Assembly (NCBI RefSeq): GCF_009758175.1
Contig: NZ_WRPM01000011.1
Location: 1 to 64,000 of the forward strand
Direction: 5' to 3'
DNA: 64,000 nucleotides
From: Nesterenkonia alkaliphila
GTDB lineage: Bacteria; Actinomycetota; Actinomycetes; Actinomycetales; Micrococcaceae
The notes beneath the pieces were generated by a model. The model searched no databases. It had not been told where the DNA came from and worked only from the letters and a program-made list of their open reading frames with translations. A program made the translations under genes and the position numbers. Shown here one piece after another: positions 1 through 8,091 of this stretch (positions within the stretch are counted from its first letter, which is position 1; each line of letters starts with the position of its first letter).

Positions 1-372
1 AAGGTCCGCAAAGCCCGGCTGCTGATCTCAAAGGTGGATCCATGGTCCGTGCTGAAGATGAGCTTCCTGCTCTCTGTGGCCCTGGGCATCATGCTGGTGG
101 TCTGCGCGGTGACCCTGTGGTCCATGATGGATCTGACCGGCATCTTCGACCGCGTCAACGATCTGGCCCAGCAGGTGCTGGGGGCCGATGGTCCCGGCGG
201 TTCCTTCCGGCTCGAGGAGATGGTCACTGTGGGGCAGATCGCCTCCTTCGCCACCATCATCGCCGTGGTCAATGTGGTGCTGCTAACCGTGCTGTCCATG
301 CTCGCCGCAGTGCTCTACAACCTCTCGGCATCCCTGGTCGGCGGCATCGGCCTGACCCTGACCGACGACTGA
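1..372 (+). CDS. DUF3566 domain membrane protein, C-terminal part
   Basis: The reading frame is open from base 1 and ends at a TGA at 370-372, so the true start lies before the window. The visible part begins KVRKARLLISKVDPWSV, followed by a hydrophobic segment (FLLSVALGIMLVVCAVTLW), a short extracytoplasmic stretch, and a second hydrophobic segment (IASFATIIAVVNVVLLTVLSMLAAVLYNLSASLVGG). This two-helix layout with a V-D-P-W-S-V entry motif is typical of the DUF3566 family. In many Actinobacteria this gene directly follows gyrA (established knowledge, recalled). The tRNA-Ile downstream supports that placement. The biochemical function is unknown. Confidence 0.85.
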   Translation, partial: KVRKARLLISKVDPWSVLKMSFLLSVALGIMLVVCAVTLWSMMDLTGIFDRVNDLAQQVLGADGPGGSFRLEEMVTVGQIASFATIIAVVNVVLLTVLSMLAAVLYNLSASLVGGIGLTLTDD

Positions 373-443
373 TTTGTTGGGCGCGGGAGTGCTGGTGTAA
401 TGTGTAGTGGTCGCTGTCCGGGGCGATTCTACGAAGAGGTTTC

Positions 444-517
444 GGGCGTATAGCTCAGGCGGTTAGAGCGTCACACTGATAATGTGAAGGTCCGTGGTTC
501 AAGTCCACGTACGCCCA
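444..517 (+). tRNA. tRNA-Ile (anticodon GAT)
   Basis: A 74-nt cloverleaf. The acceptor arm GGGCGTA pairs with TACGCCC, the D arm contains TAGCTCAGGCGGTTAGAGC, the anticodon loop is CTGATAA with anticodon GAT, and the T arm GTGGTTCAAGTCCAC is intact. CCA is not encoded. It sits between the DUF3566 gene and the DLW-39 gene, the usual order in Micrococcales. Confidence 0.95.
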
Positions 518-642
518 CAGCACGTAGTGAGAGTGGTCAAAGCGAAGGCTCGCTTTCGGCTTTGACCACTCGAGCGGAGTGCCGGGCGTGAGCGGCAGTG
601 AGATGCCGCGAACGCCTCCGATTACCTCTCACGGGAGAAACC

Positions 643-762
643 ATGAAGCGACTGATCCTCGCAGCAGCCGCGGTGGCCGGATTCGTGGTGTACCGCGAGT
701 GGAAGAAGTCTGAGGAGACGCGGCAGGTCTGGAACCAGGCCACCGACTCAGTACAGAATTGA
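643..762 (+). CDS. DLW-39 family small protein
   Basis: A 39-residue product, MKRLILAAAAVAGFVVYRE then WKKSEETRQVWNQATDSVQN. It has one short N-terminal hydrophobic helix followed by a charged amphipathic tail. A GGGAGA ribosome-binding site lies 6 bases before the ATG. Length, a single membrane anchor and the place between tRNA-Ile and tRNA-Ala match the DLW-39 family of actinobacterial micropeptides. In this copy the canonical D-L-W signature is not obvious near the end (VWNQATDSV), so the name rests mainly on length and location. Function unknown. Confidence 0.75.
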   Translation: MKRLILAAAAVAGFVVYREWKKSEETRQVWNQATDSVQN

Positions 763-773
763 ATACCCATTAC

Positions 774-846
774 GGGGGCTTAGCTCAGTTGGTAGAGCGC
801 CAGCTTTGCAAGCTGGATGTCAGGGGTTCGAGTCCCCTAGCCTCCA
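774..846 (+). tRNA. tRNA-Ala (anticodon TGC), probable attachment site
   Basis: A 73-nt cloverleaf. GGGGGCT pairs with AGCCTCC (one G-U pair), the D arm is TAGCTCAGTTGGTAGAGC, the anticodon loop is CTTTGCAAG with anticodon TGC, and the T arm AGGGGTTCGAGTCCCCT is intact. CCA is not encoded. The minus-strand serine recombinase reading frame terminates inside this tRNA at 785-787. This suggests that the 3' part of the tRNA is the attachment core of the integrated element and is restored by element-borne sequence. Confidence 0.95.
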
Positions 847-2431
847 CCGTAGTCGTCTTACTCGAACACCCGACAAGCGAAGAGCTTGCCGGGGCGAGTG
901 AGGCGAATGGCTTGGCGAGTTTTGCATGGGGTTCCTCGTCCTCGCCGATGTAGATGCGTTCGAAGAACGTCTGGTTCGCCAGGCGTCGGGCCTGGTCGTC
1001 GGAGCGCTCGTACATGCTGGCGCAGTAGGTCAGTGCTTTGAGAGCGCTGCCGAGGTGCTGGCGTTGGCCGGCCTGTTCTTCGTGGTCGTTCTCAAGTTTC
1101 CTGTCGATGTCGGCCAGTCCGGCGCGGATGCGATCTTGGTGTCGTTTGAGGGTCTCGAGGTCGATGGCGTCGGCGAAGTGGGCGTTGATGAGCTTCTCGC
1201 GTTCGGCCTCGAGCCGCTTCCGGTTGCTCACCAGCTCGGCGAGTTCCTGCGAGCGTGAGGCCAGGCGCTCATCGAAGGCGGTGTCGACTTGTTGCGCGAG
1301 GGCGTTGTAGGTGGCTTCGTCGATCCCGATGCGTTTGTAGCAGGCAGCGACGAGTTCCTCGGCGATCCCAACCGGCACGGCTTTGCGGGTGCAGTTCGTT
1401 CGCTTGCTGGTCTTGCCTGAGCACACGTAGTACGCATACCGATTGCCCTGCTTGTTGCGGGCCAGGGTCAACTGCAGCCTGGACTTGCAGGTCGCACAGT
1501 AGAGCAGACCTTTGAGGTGGTGCTCGTGCTTTCGGAACCGCACCTCGTCTCTCGCGCGTGAGTCCAGGAGCCGTTGGACCCGCTGCCAGGTCTCGACATC
1601 GACGATCGCTTCGTGGCTGCCTTCGTGCACGGCGCCGTTGTACCGGATCTGGCCGATGTAGTAGGGGTTGCGCAGTAGCTTGAAGAATCCTGACGTGGTG
1701 ACTGGCTTCGATGGCCGCTGCGGAGTGGGGACCGTGGTCAGTCCGCGAGCGGTGACGTCAGCGACGACCCGCTCGACGGAGGTGTCGCCGGCGGCATAGG
1801 CGCCGAAAGCCCACCGGATCAGTGGTGCGCGTTCGGGGTCGACCTCGACTGTGCGGTATTCGCGGCCCTGCTCGTCTTGCTTGCGTACGTTGAGGTAACC
1901 GATGGGTGCCCTACCGGGGGTGCCGCCTGAGGCGATTTTCTGGGTCATTCCCTTGGTGACTTCGGCGGCGAGGTTCTTTGAGTAGAACTCGGCGATGGAG
2001 GACATGACGCCGTGAACGAGGGTGCCCGAGGGAGTCTCATCGATGCTCTCTGTGACTGAGACCAGCGCGACTCCGGCTTCGATCAACGCGCTGTGGATCT
2101 GGAGATCCACCAGGCGGTCGCGGGCGAGCCGGTCGACCTTGTGGACGATGCAGTAGGTGACCTGATGGGTCTTGATATAGCGGAGCATGCGCTGCAGGTC
2201 GGGCCGGTTCATCGTTCGGGCGGAGTAGCCGGGGTCGCTGAACTCGGCGACGATTTCCGCGCCGAGGTCGGCGGCTTTGCGTTGGTTGGCCGTGCGCTGG
2301 GCGGGTATGGAGAAGCCTTCTCGTTGCCCACCCTTGGCGGCCTGTTCACGGGTGGAGACTCGCTGGTAAGTGACCGCGGTGACCAGCTTGCCGCCTGGGA
2401 GAGCCCGTGGGGTGAGTGCGGTGATCGTCAT
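785..2431 (-). CDS. Large serine recombinase (integrase of the element)
   Basis: Site-specific recombinase of the large serine family, about 548 residues. Near the N terminus TAVTYQRVSTREQ carries the catalytic Ser in the YxRVS motif. The resolvase domain continues through VHKVDRLARD and ends near the helix with SSIAEFYSKNL. The recombinase domain has GRAPIGYLN and FFKLLRNPYYIGQIRYNG. A zinc ribbon follows (LLYCATCKSRL and YYVCSGKTSKRTNC), then a coiled coil rich in Glu/Arg. The chosen ATG (2429-2431) has GGAGGA nine bases upstream; an ATG at 2438-2440 is too close to it. The last ~20 residues (RGLEPLTSSLQSWRSTN) are simply antisense tRNA-Ala, so the gene abuts or spans attL. Likely role: integration and excision at tRNA-Ala. 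Confidence 0.9.
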   Translation of the reverse strand: MTITALTPRALPGGKLVTAVTYQRVSTREQAAKGGQREGFSIPAQRTANQRKAADLGAEIVAEFSDPGYSARTMNRPDLQRMLRYIKTHQVTYCIVHKVDRLARDRLVDLQIHSALIEAGVALVSVTESIDETPSGTLVHGVMSSIAEFYSKNLAAEVTKGMTQKIASGGTPGRAPIGYLNVRKQDEQGREYRTVEVDPERAPLIRWAFGAYAAGDTSVERVVADVTARGLTTVPTPQRPSKPVTTSGFFKLLRNPYYIGQIRYNGAVHEGSHEAIVDVETWQRVQRLLDSRARDEVRFRKHEHHLKGLLYCATCKSRLQLTLARNKQGNRYAYYVCSGKTSKRTNCTRKAVPVGIAEELVAACYKRIGIDEATYNALAQQVDTAFDERLASRSQELAELVSNRKRLEAEREKLINAHFADAIDLETLKRHQDRIRAGLADIDRKLENDHEEQAGQRQHLGSALKALTYCASMYERSDDQARRLANQTFFERIYIGEDEEPHAKLAKPFASLAPASSSLVGCSSKTTTVEARGLEPLTSSLQSWRSTN

Positions 2432-2495
2432 TGTTCTCATTCCTCCCACCCCCGCAGGATTGAACGATCCGCGTGAGGATCGCAGCGGGGTTACT

Positions 2496-2735
2496 CTAGT
2501 GTTCCTTGGGTTCGGCGCCGCCGGCGAGTCCTTCTGCGGTGTCGTTCTCGACCGGCGTACTTGGCGCCTCGGTTGCTGTCTCGGGTCGTGCACGACAGGC
2601 ATTGCGGTGCTCGGTCTCGGCGAGGTGGAGCACCAGGTCCATCAGCCGCTCCATGTCCGGGGTGGGGCGCAGTGCCGGCTCCGCGTAGAGGCGCCGTCCA
2701 GAACTGCTGGCGCTCTGGCGTCGTGCGGGCATCAC
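2496..2735 (-). CDS. Small hypothetical protein upstream of the integrase
   Basis: A 79-residue product beginning MMPARRQSASSSGRR. It has a helical centre (MERLMDLVLHLAETEHRNACRA) and an acidic, disordered tail. Its ATG overlaps the end of the upstream DUF4913-like gene by 4 bases, suggesting translational coupling, and third codon positions are GC-rich as in neighbouring real genes. It lies just upstream of the integrase, so it could be a recombination directionality factor, but no winged-helix signature is visible and that is a guess. Not assigned to a family. Confidence 0.55.
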   Translation of the reverse strand: MMPARRQSASSSGRRLYAEPALRPTPDMERLMDLVLHLAETEHRNACRARPETATEAPSTPVENDTAEGLAGGAEPKEH

Positions 2736-3352
2736 TCCTCCCGCTCGTCCTCGAGGATCTCTTGCATCGCGGCGTCCTGTTCAGCCTGGCGGGCACGCAC
2801 GGACTCGGTGACGAACGCGACGAAGTCCTCGTTCCTATCTGTGACCGGCCGTTCTGTTGTGTCGGGGGCGCTGAAGTCCTCGGCCTCACCGCCAGGCCAT
2901 TCGGTGATGCGTGTTGCTCGATCCCGGTCGAGGCGAGTCCCGGAGATGGAGACCCAGTCGCGCAGGCGTTCCCGGGCGAGGGCGAACTCGCCGTGCCAGA
3001 CCACACCCATGTTGCCCTTGGCCTGCTGGTCGTAGCAGGTCAACCAGTGCTGGCGTAGCGCGGAAAGCTCCCATCGGAGCTCTGCGTGGCGGTGCCACAT
3101 GGGTGGGATGACCTGGGCGGGCAAGCCGTATTCGTGGCGGAGCCAGTCGACCCAGGCGTTGAGTTCGAGGAGTTCGTGCTCGAGATCTTCCGGCGTGAGG
3201 GTGCGCCAGTTGATCGCTCTGGGGACGGCGCCAAGCTGTTTACGCAGATCCTTGGCGTATTCGGCCTGCACTATCCGTCGCACTTGCTGCAGGACTTCCG
3301 GGGGCAGGCTGTCGAGGTTGACCGCCTTCTCGGGATCGTTCGAGGACGTCAT
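2732..3352 (-). CDS. DUF4913-like protein of conjugative elements
   Basis: A 206-residue soluble protein. The middle part, with LNAWVDWLRHEYGLPAQVIPP followed by MWHRHAELRWELSALRQHW and then VVWHGEFALARERLRDW, resembles the DUF4913 family seen on actinobacterial plasmids and ICEs: a Trp/His-rich segment in which a Pro-Pro-Trp-His motif precedes a helical stretch. The C-terminal third is acidic and probably disordered. It is the first gene of a short minus-strand unit with the small protein and the integrase. A role in transfer or DNA handling is only inferred from context. No membrane segment or enzymatic motif is visible. Confidence 0.6.
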   Translation of the reverse strand: MTSSNDPEKAVNLDSLPPEVLQQVRRIVQAEYAKDLRKQLGAVPRAINWRTLTPEDLEHELLELNAWVDWLRHEYGLPAQVIPPMWHRHAELRWELSALRQHWLTCYDQQAKGNMGVVWHGEFALARERLRDWVSISGTRLDRDRATRITEWPGGEAEDFSAPDTTERPVTDRNEDFVAFVTESVRARQAEQDAAMQEILEDEREE

Positions 3353-3391
3353 GACGGGCTCCTATCTCGATGCGTCAGAAGAAGAAGCGCG

Positions 3392-3426
3392 GCGGTCAGC
3401 GCAAGGAGGGCGGGGGCGCTGACCGC
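3392..3426. repeat. Stem-loop between SSB-like and DUF4913-like genes
   Basis: Perfect 11-base inverted repeat GCGGTCAGCGC (3392-3402) and GCGCTGACCGC (3416-3426) with a 13-base loop, in the 93-base gap between two minus-strand genes. No T-run follows on the minus strand, so it may be a transcript-stability or attenuation element rather than a classical terminator. Confidence 0.6.
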
Positions 3427-3445
3427 CACACGGTCTCGGGTGCGG

Positions 3446-4105
3446 TTACCTGCTGACCGACTCGCGGGCCGGCTGAGCCGGACCCGGCATGGCTTCGGGC
3501 TCGGCGGCGACCTGTGCTTCGCGCTGGGCGAGCACCTCGGCGACTTGTGCCTGGACGCCGGTCGGCTCACGAGCATCGCCGGGGGCACCTGCCGCAGGGG
3601 GTTCGGCTGTGACATTGCCGGTGGCTGGCACCGGTGCGGCTGCTGCTGTTGCGGTGGGCGCGGACGTTGCCCGTGTGGCCTCCGCGCCGTCGACCTGAGC
3701 CCCGACGGCGTCACGGGCGGCGGTGTCACGTTCGACCTGCTGTTCGGGAGCCCGCCGCTCGACGCTGTAGGTGGTGATGTTGTTGTCGTGGCCGATACGG
3801 GAGGCCACGAACTGCTGTTCCTCGATCTGCTGCCCGTCGACCTGGCGTGTCCAGGTGTCGGCTTTGCCCTCGGCGATGAAGTTGTCACCCTTGCGGAACT
3901 GCTCGTGCGCCCGCTCGGCGGAGGCGCCGAACATCACCAGGGGCACATCGACCGGCTCAAGCTCGCGATAGGTGCCGTCGCCGAGGTACTCCGAGCGCGG
4001 CACACCGGTCCAGGCGAAGAAACGGGGGTTGCCGTTGTTGGTGCGGGTCAGCCGCGGGGTGCTCTTGATGAACCCCGAGAGTGAGGGCTTCGTGGGGATG
4101 TCCAT
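3446..4105 (-). CDS. Single-stranded DNA-binding protein-like (element-borne SSB)
   Basis: A 219-residue product. Residues ~1-115 read as an OB-fold: IKSTPRLTRTNNGNPRFFAWTGV, VPLVMFGASAERAHEQFRKGDNFIAEGKADTW written here as two strand/helix blocks, and QQFVASRIGHDNN. This matches the SSB pattern of strand, FxxxAxxxAExxxKGxxVxVEG, strand. The rest is a long Ala/Pro/Glu-rich tail with no typical acidic DDDIPF tip. It lies just downstream of the coupling protein gene in the same direction. An SSB is expected on conjugative elements to protect incoming single strands. I judge it an SSB-family protein, though it is divergent. Confidence 0.7.
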   Translation of the reverse strand: MDIPTKPSLSGFIKSTPRLTRTNNGNPRFFAWTGVPRSEYLGDGTYRELEPVDVPLVMFGASAERAHEQFRKGDNFIAEGKADTWTRQVDGQQIEEQQFVASRIGHDNNITTYSVERRAPEQQVERDTAARDAVGAQVDGAEATRATSAPTATAAAAPVPATGNVTAEPPAAGAPGDAREPTGVQAQVAEVLAQREAQVAAEPEAMPGPAQPARESVSR

Positions 4106-4185
4106 GGTGGGCCGTCCTTTCCGATCCGTCCCGGACTGTTCACCGGGCTACTGGGCAGGTACGGGCCGCATCCCGGCCGCTGCGC

Positions 4186-5943
4186 TCAGGCGTGCCCGGC
4201 GTGTAAGAGCTCCTCGACCTTGCTCCGGTCGGTTTTCAACGCGCTAGCGTCGGCGCGGGATGTCCATGGCCGCAGCGTCGTGATGATGGGCCGGGCGGTG
4301 CGCAGCATGACCACTCCGGTGCCGAATGGCATCGTGCGCAACAGCTCCGGCGGCATGATCGGAACCCGGCGCACGCTGCGCTGATTGGAGTGTGTCCCGT
4401 AGGCGTCCGTGGTCACCGAGTCAGTGGTCTCATCGCGTTCTCCGATGAGCGAGGAGAGGTCCTGGAGGTCTTTGGAGTTGCTGCCGCCGCCGAGGAGGAT
4501 CTTCACGATCGAGGCGTCCCAGAGTGCGTTGGCGTTGTTCTCACCCCACTTCTCCCGTGCTTGGGCCAGAGACTGGAGCACCGGCAGACAGGTGATGCCT
4601 GTGCCGCCGCCTTCGGCCATCAGCACCGGGAGTGCGGGAAGCGGGGCGAGGTTCCCGATCTCATCCAACGCCAACAGCAGTGCGGGGTCCATGCGCGCCC
4701 CGGGCGAGCGTGCGGCGATCTTCCGAGCTGTCTCGACGAGGTCTTCGATGAATGCCGAGACGAGCGAGGCCGACGCGCCCGCTCCAGCGCCGGTGGCCAG
4801 AAGGTACAAGGTGCCGTTGTCGCGGAGGAACTGTTCGGGATCGAAGACCTCGTCGGGACCGGGCGAGACCGCGTCGAGGACCCGCGGGTCAGCCAGGGCC
4901 CCGAAGGCCAGGCTCACCCCCTGCCAGATCGAATCCCGGGTGCGCGGATCGGACTGGAGCATCGCCTCCAGTGATTCCGCCCAGCCCTCAGCGGCATCGG
5001 GATGCGTGGACAGGATCTGCACCGCGTCGGCGGCCGCTGCCGGGCTCAGCGACCACTGGTAGACCGACTTCGAGTCCCGCCCATCCAAAGCGGCGGCGTG
5101 GAGCATCGTCTGGATCGCGGCGGTGGTCTTGCCTTCCCAGAAGCCGGCATCGCTGACACCACCGAACCCGGTTGCGGTCGCCAGGCCCTTGGAACGGATC
5201 ATCGCGGTCAGCGGGTCGGCGCAGCCACGCACGATCGACCAACGCATGCCGGCGGGCAGGCCTTTGGCCAGCGACTGCGGGTCGAAGACCGCCACCGGCC
5301 CTTTGCGTTCCCTCGCCCGCAACGTCACGGTCAGGTTGTCAGGCCGGGTGCTGGTGGTCACGACCGGACCGGGAGCATCAAGGATCGCGTTGATGACGAC
5401 ATTGAGTCCCTTCCCTGATCTCGGCGGGCCTACGAGCAGCATGGAGTCCTCGACCGTCGCCCAGACCTCCTTGCCCTTCGCGGTGCCCAGCAGGTAGCCA
5501 ACCTCACGCGGGTCAGGCTTCCGCCCGGCGACGGAAGGACGCAGAGTGCTCGCCCGAGACAGCAGCGCCTTCCGGGAAGCGACCTGGGCCACCTCACTCG
5601 CTGTCGCCGTGCCCATGAGGTTCTGGAACCTGGCATTGTCCTTCCCTCTCTGGACGAGCTGCCAGATGAAGAAGACACCGATTCCCAGGCCGGCGAGGAT
5701 CAGGATGATGATCAGCCAGTAGACGACCGGGTTGAGCCCGGCCGCACCGATCGCCGCTCCGGGGTCCATGGGATCGGCGAGCACGCCGAGCCCGGAGGCG
5801 GCAGTGGCCGATGGAGCTGGGTGGCCGGTGAGGAATGCGGCGAGGTTGCCTGCATACCGCAGCAGCAACGCCAGGGCCGCGAGCCCTGCAAGCCCGACGA
5901 GGACGAGGCTGACGAACTGGTCGTTGGGTGGACGGTTCTGCAC
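4186..5943 (-). CDS. Type IV coupling protein (VirD4/TraG-like ATPase)
   Basis: A 585-residue membrane-anchored ATPase that would link the relaxase-DNA complex to the transfer channel. Two N-terminal membrane segments lie at ~10-35 and ~73-95. Walker A is GPPRSGKG at 172-179 and Walker B LLLALDEIG at ~422-430. Typical TraG features follow: a GGTGITCLPVLQSLAQAREKWG block and a NALWDASIVKILLGGGSN block, then SLIGERDETTDSV. The start is GTG with AAGGG five bases upstream. It sits upstream of the SSB-like gene. The plus-strand insert at 7.1-11.3 kb separates it from VirB4, with which it must work. Confidence 0.92.
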   Translation of the reverse strand: MQNRPPNDQFVSLVLVGLAGLAALALLLRYAGNLAAFLTGHPAPSATAASGLGVLADPMDPGAAIGAAGLNPVVYWLIIILILAGLGIGVFFIWQLVQRGKDNARFQNLMGTATASEVAQVASRKALLSRASTLRPSVAGRKPDPREVGYLLGTAKGKEVWATVEDSMLLVGPPRSGKGLNVVINAILDAPGPVVTTSTRPDNLTVTLRARERKGPVAVFDPQSLAKGLPAGMRWSIVRGCADPLTAMIRSKGLATATGFGGVSDAGFWEGKTTAAIQTMLHAAALDGRDSKSVYQWSLSPAAAADAVQILSTHPDAAEGWAESLEAMLQSDPRTRDSIWQGVSLAFGALADPRVLDAVSPGPDEVFDPEQFLRDNGTLYLLATGAGAGASASLVSAFIEDLVETARKIAARSPGARMDPALLLALDEIGNLAPLPALPVLMAEGGGTGITCLPVLQSLAQAREKWGENNANALWDASIVKILLGGGSNSKDLQDLSSLIGERDETTDSVTTDAYGTHSNQRSVRRVPIMPPELLRTMPFGTGVVMLRTARPIITTLRPWTSRADASALKTDRSKVEELLHAGHA

Positions 5944-5986
5944 GATGACCCTTCCTGCGCCGCGGCCCGGTGCCGCAGCGTGAAGG

Positions 5987-6577
5987 TCAGGTGAGTGGCC
6001 GCACCGCCACCGCGTCCGAGATGCGACCGATCATCACGACTTCTGCGCCGCCGGCACCGGGCACCAGCGCTGGGTCGACGAGTGTGCGTGCCACCCCTTC
6101 GCTGTCGGCCGAGATGTGCCGCAGGATCACCGCAACGGCGACAGCCTCACCGGGTCTGAACCCATCGCCGCTGACATCCACAAGCCCCGCGATCTCAGCG
6201 GCTTCACCCTCGGTCAGCGCGTCCGCCTTCGTGTGCTCGGGTTCGGGTTCGTGCGGTGGATCGAGGATGTCGACCAGGACCCGGCCGTCGGCTTCGTGGA
6301 CCTCGACCCGGGTTGGGACACCCAGCTCGCTGACGATCCTGGCCAGGGCCGCGCCGACCTCGCCTCGTGGCACAGTCTGGATGTCGTCCTTGTCATCGCC
6401 GACGGTGAGCACGAGATCTTCACCGCGCGCTTCAGCGACGACCACCGGTAATACAGGTGGCACCGGCGCGACGTCACGGGTCTGCTGCTTGGCACGTCGA
6501 CCTCTGTTACGGTCGGTGGTCTCGACCGGCGGGGTCTGGTCTGATCTGCGGAAGCTCTCACGTCGTTTCACATCCAC
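5987..6577 (-). CDS. Hypothetical protein next to the coupling protein
   Basis: About 196 residues, starting at a GTG (another in-frame GTG lies 6 bases on, so the exact start is uncertain). The N terminus is basic and disordered. A later segment (VPRGEVGAALARIVSELGVPTRVEVHEADG, read as two blocks) looks like an alpha/beta domain, followed by VAVAVILRHISADSEGVARTLV and a Gly-rich C terminus. A related stretch occurs in the next protein upstream (AARELTRILGIALSVDIYDGAGHA), so the two genes may share a small domain. No family recognised; conserved position in the transfer region is inferred only. Confidence 0.6.
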   Translation of the reverse strand: MDVKRRESFRRSDQTPPVETTDRNRGRRAKQQTRDVAPVPPVLPVVVAEARGEDLVLTVGDDKDDIQTVPRGEVGAALARIVSELGVPTRVEVHEADGRVLVDILDPPHEPEPEHTKADALTEGEAAEIAGLVDVSGDGFRPGEAVAVAVILRHISADSEGVARTLVDPALVPGAGGAEVVMIGRISDAVAVRPLT

Positions 6578-6634
6578 CCAGGTACGCGCCCCCGCCCGCG
6601 TCCCAACCGTGATGACGACGCACCGGCCACGACA

Positions 6635-6889
6635 TCAGCCGCACCCTGGCCGCTCCTGCTCCGTCGGCGGGCCGACGACCATGCGCGTGGCATGCCCGGC
6701 ACCGTCGTAGATATCGACGCTCAGCGCTATGCCGAGAATGCGGGTAAGTTCTCGTGCCGCCAGGTCGATCTCCGTCTCCCGTACTGGAGCTGATGCCAGT
6801 CGCACCCCTTCGACGGTCGCGACCATCCAGCCGGGCACGACCGGGTCAAAACGGACTCGCGCCTCTGCGTTCTCTTCATGCGTGGTCAT
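6635..6889 (-). CDS. Small hypothetical protein, related to its downstream neighbour
   Basis: 84 residues from the ATG at 6887-6889 (MTTHEENAEARVRFDPVVPG). A longer GTG start at 6934 exists, but the ATG has GGTGGG close upstream. The product has a beta-rich N half and a helix-strand motif (IDLAARELTRILGIALSVDIYDG) resembling a segment of the following protein (GAALARIVSELGVPTRVEVHEADG). Both genes are preceded by the same string GCGTACCTGG, which may be a duplicated leader. Function unknown. Confidence 0.55.
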   Translation of the reverse strand: MTTHEENAEARVRFDPVVPGWMVATVEGVRLASAPVRETEIDLAARELTRILGIALSVDIYDGAGHATRMVVGPPTEQERPGCG

Positions 6890-7119
6890 GCCCACCAGGT
6901 ACGCACCCCATCGCCCCTGAATACGCGGCAACACCTGATGACATCACGGCACGGTGACTTGGGTGAGCCTCGCGTGCCCCTTTGACTGACCCGACCGGGG
7001 AAACGCCGAGAGCCCTTGCGCGGAGTTTGGGCCTCAGCGTGGACGCCGCTGTCGATGGGCTCTCTGCGCCTGTTGTCCAGGCCCTGGCTCTGGCTGCAGC
7101 TGTGGGACTATTCTGGGTC

Positions 7120-7785
7120 GTGTGCGCCAGCTACGGTCTTGGAGGAGGCCCCTACCCCGATGAGGGTGAGGAGCCAGCATTCGACCTGCCGCCACTGGAC
7201 GAGCAGGTGCCCGCCCAGCGCTTGACCGAGTGGATGCGCGTACAGAACCACACTGCAAAAATCACCGGTCGGCACGAGCGCAATCTCAACCCGCTCATCG
7301 TCGACTACGGCGACCATCGAGTTCTCGAGTTCGCCTGGTGGTGGCTCCACCTCGGGAACCAGCCGGCGAAGTTCGCGGCGTTCAACTCTCGTGCTGAGGC
7401 TCTCACCTCCACGTGGCGCCCAGGGCTGGCTCAGCGTGGACTGGCGCCGGCGACCTGGTACGTGGAGAAAGGCCATTCCTTCGGGCTCGGCGGTCAAGCC
7501 TTCGCTCTGGCGGCGATCACCACCACTGCGAGGCAACCGGACGGATCCGATCTGCTCACCTATTCGATCGTGACCCGCGAGGCTATCGGTGTCGCCGCCC
7601 GCACTCACCCGCGGATGCCGTTGATCGTGCCCCGCGAGCTCCAGGGCCACTGGCTCCACCCGGGAGTCCCGGGCGACTCGCAGTTGATCGCGGACGTCCT
7701 CGCCGCGTCCGACGAGCTCAGCGCTCAGGTCGAACGGATCGACTCACCCAAAGACGCCGCTTCCTCCTTCCCGGCCCTGTTCTAG
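7120..7785 (+). CDS. SRAP (HMCES/YedK-type) abasic-site processing protein
   Basis: Read from a GTG at 7120-7122, the product (221 residues) begins Met-Cys-Ala-Ser-Tyr-Gly, putting the catalytic Cys at position 2 as in SRAP proteins. Other family residues are in order: Asn89 in FNSRAE, Glu116 in WYVEKG, and His163 in HPRMPLIVP. The reading frame is open further upstream, but the Cys2 requirement fixes this start; the ribosome-binding site is weak. SRAP proteins form thiazolidine cross-links with abasic sites in single-stranded DNA (known for HMCES/YedK). On a conjugative element this could protect transferred single strands (inference). It lies on the plus strand between minus-strand transfer genes. 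Confidence 0.82.
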   Translation: MCASYGLGGGPYPDEGEEPAFDLPPLDEQVPAQRLTEWMRVQNHTAKITGRHERNLNPLIVDYGDHRVLEFAWWWLHLGNQPAKFAAFNSRAEALTSTWRPGLAQRGLAPATWYVEKGHSFGLGGQAFALAAITTTARQPDGSDLLTYSIVTREAIGVAARTHPRMPLIVPRELQGHWLHPGVPGDSQLIADVLAASDELSAQVERIDSPKDAASSFPALF

Positions 7786-8091
7786 AGAGTGCATATTAAG
7801 CACGGTCACCCGTGCCGACCTGACCGCAGAAGGATCGGAACCCCGTACCCAGAAATGTCGCCCTCGAGTTCCTAGCGGTCCACTAGGGTGAAGACAGGTA
7901 ATGGCCTCTGACCTGGGTATTTGAATCTCCATGCATTGAAGTTCCGCTCTCCGTCTCGGCCCGGATTGAGCCGCGTTCCCTTGCTGTTGCAGGTTCTGCG
8001 CGCGTCCGACTCGCGATGACGAAGCGTCACTGTGGGTGACGGTTCGTCGGTATGATTGACGCATGGTCGGCCAGGATGAACGTGCGAGCTC
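7786..8091. other. 306-base gap before recombinase set A
   Basis: No gene is seen. It holds one copy of TTGAAGTTCC (7936-7945), repeated at 11306-11315 beyond the recombinase set; a large inverted repeat at 8018-8048; and a ten-codon open frame (8063-8095, MVGQDERASS) whose TGA overlaps the recombinase ATG. Confidence 0.6.
8018..8048. promoter_or_regulatory. 13-base inverted repeat upstream of recombinase set A
   Basis: Arms GACGAAGCGTCAC (8018-8030) and GTGACGGTTCGTC (8036-8048) match at 12 of 13 positions around a 5-base centre. It lies 43 bases before the recombinase start, so it is a candidate operator for the small DNA-binding protein of the set, or a recombination arm site. Confidence 0.6.
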
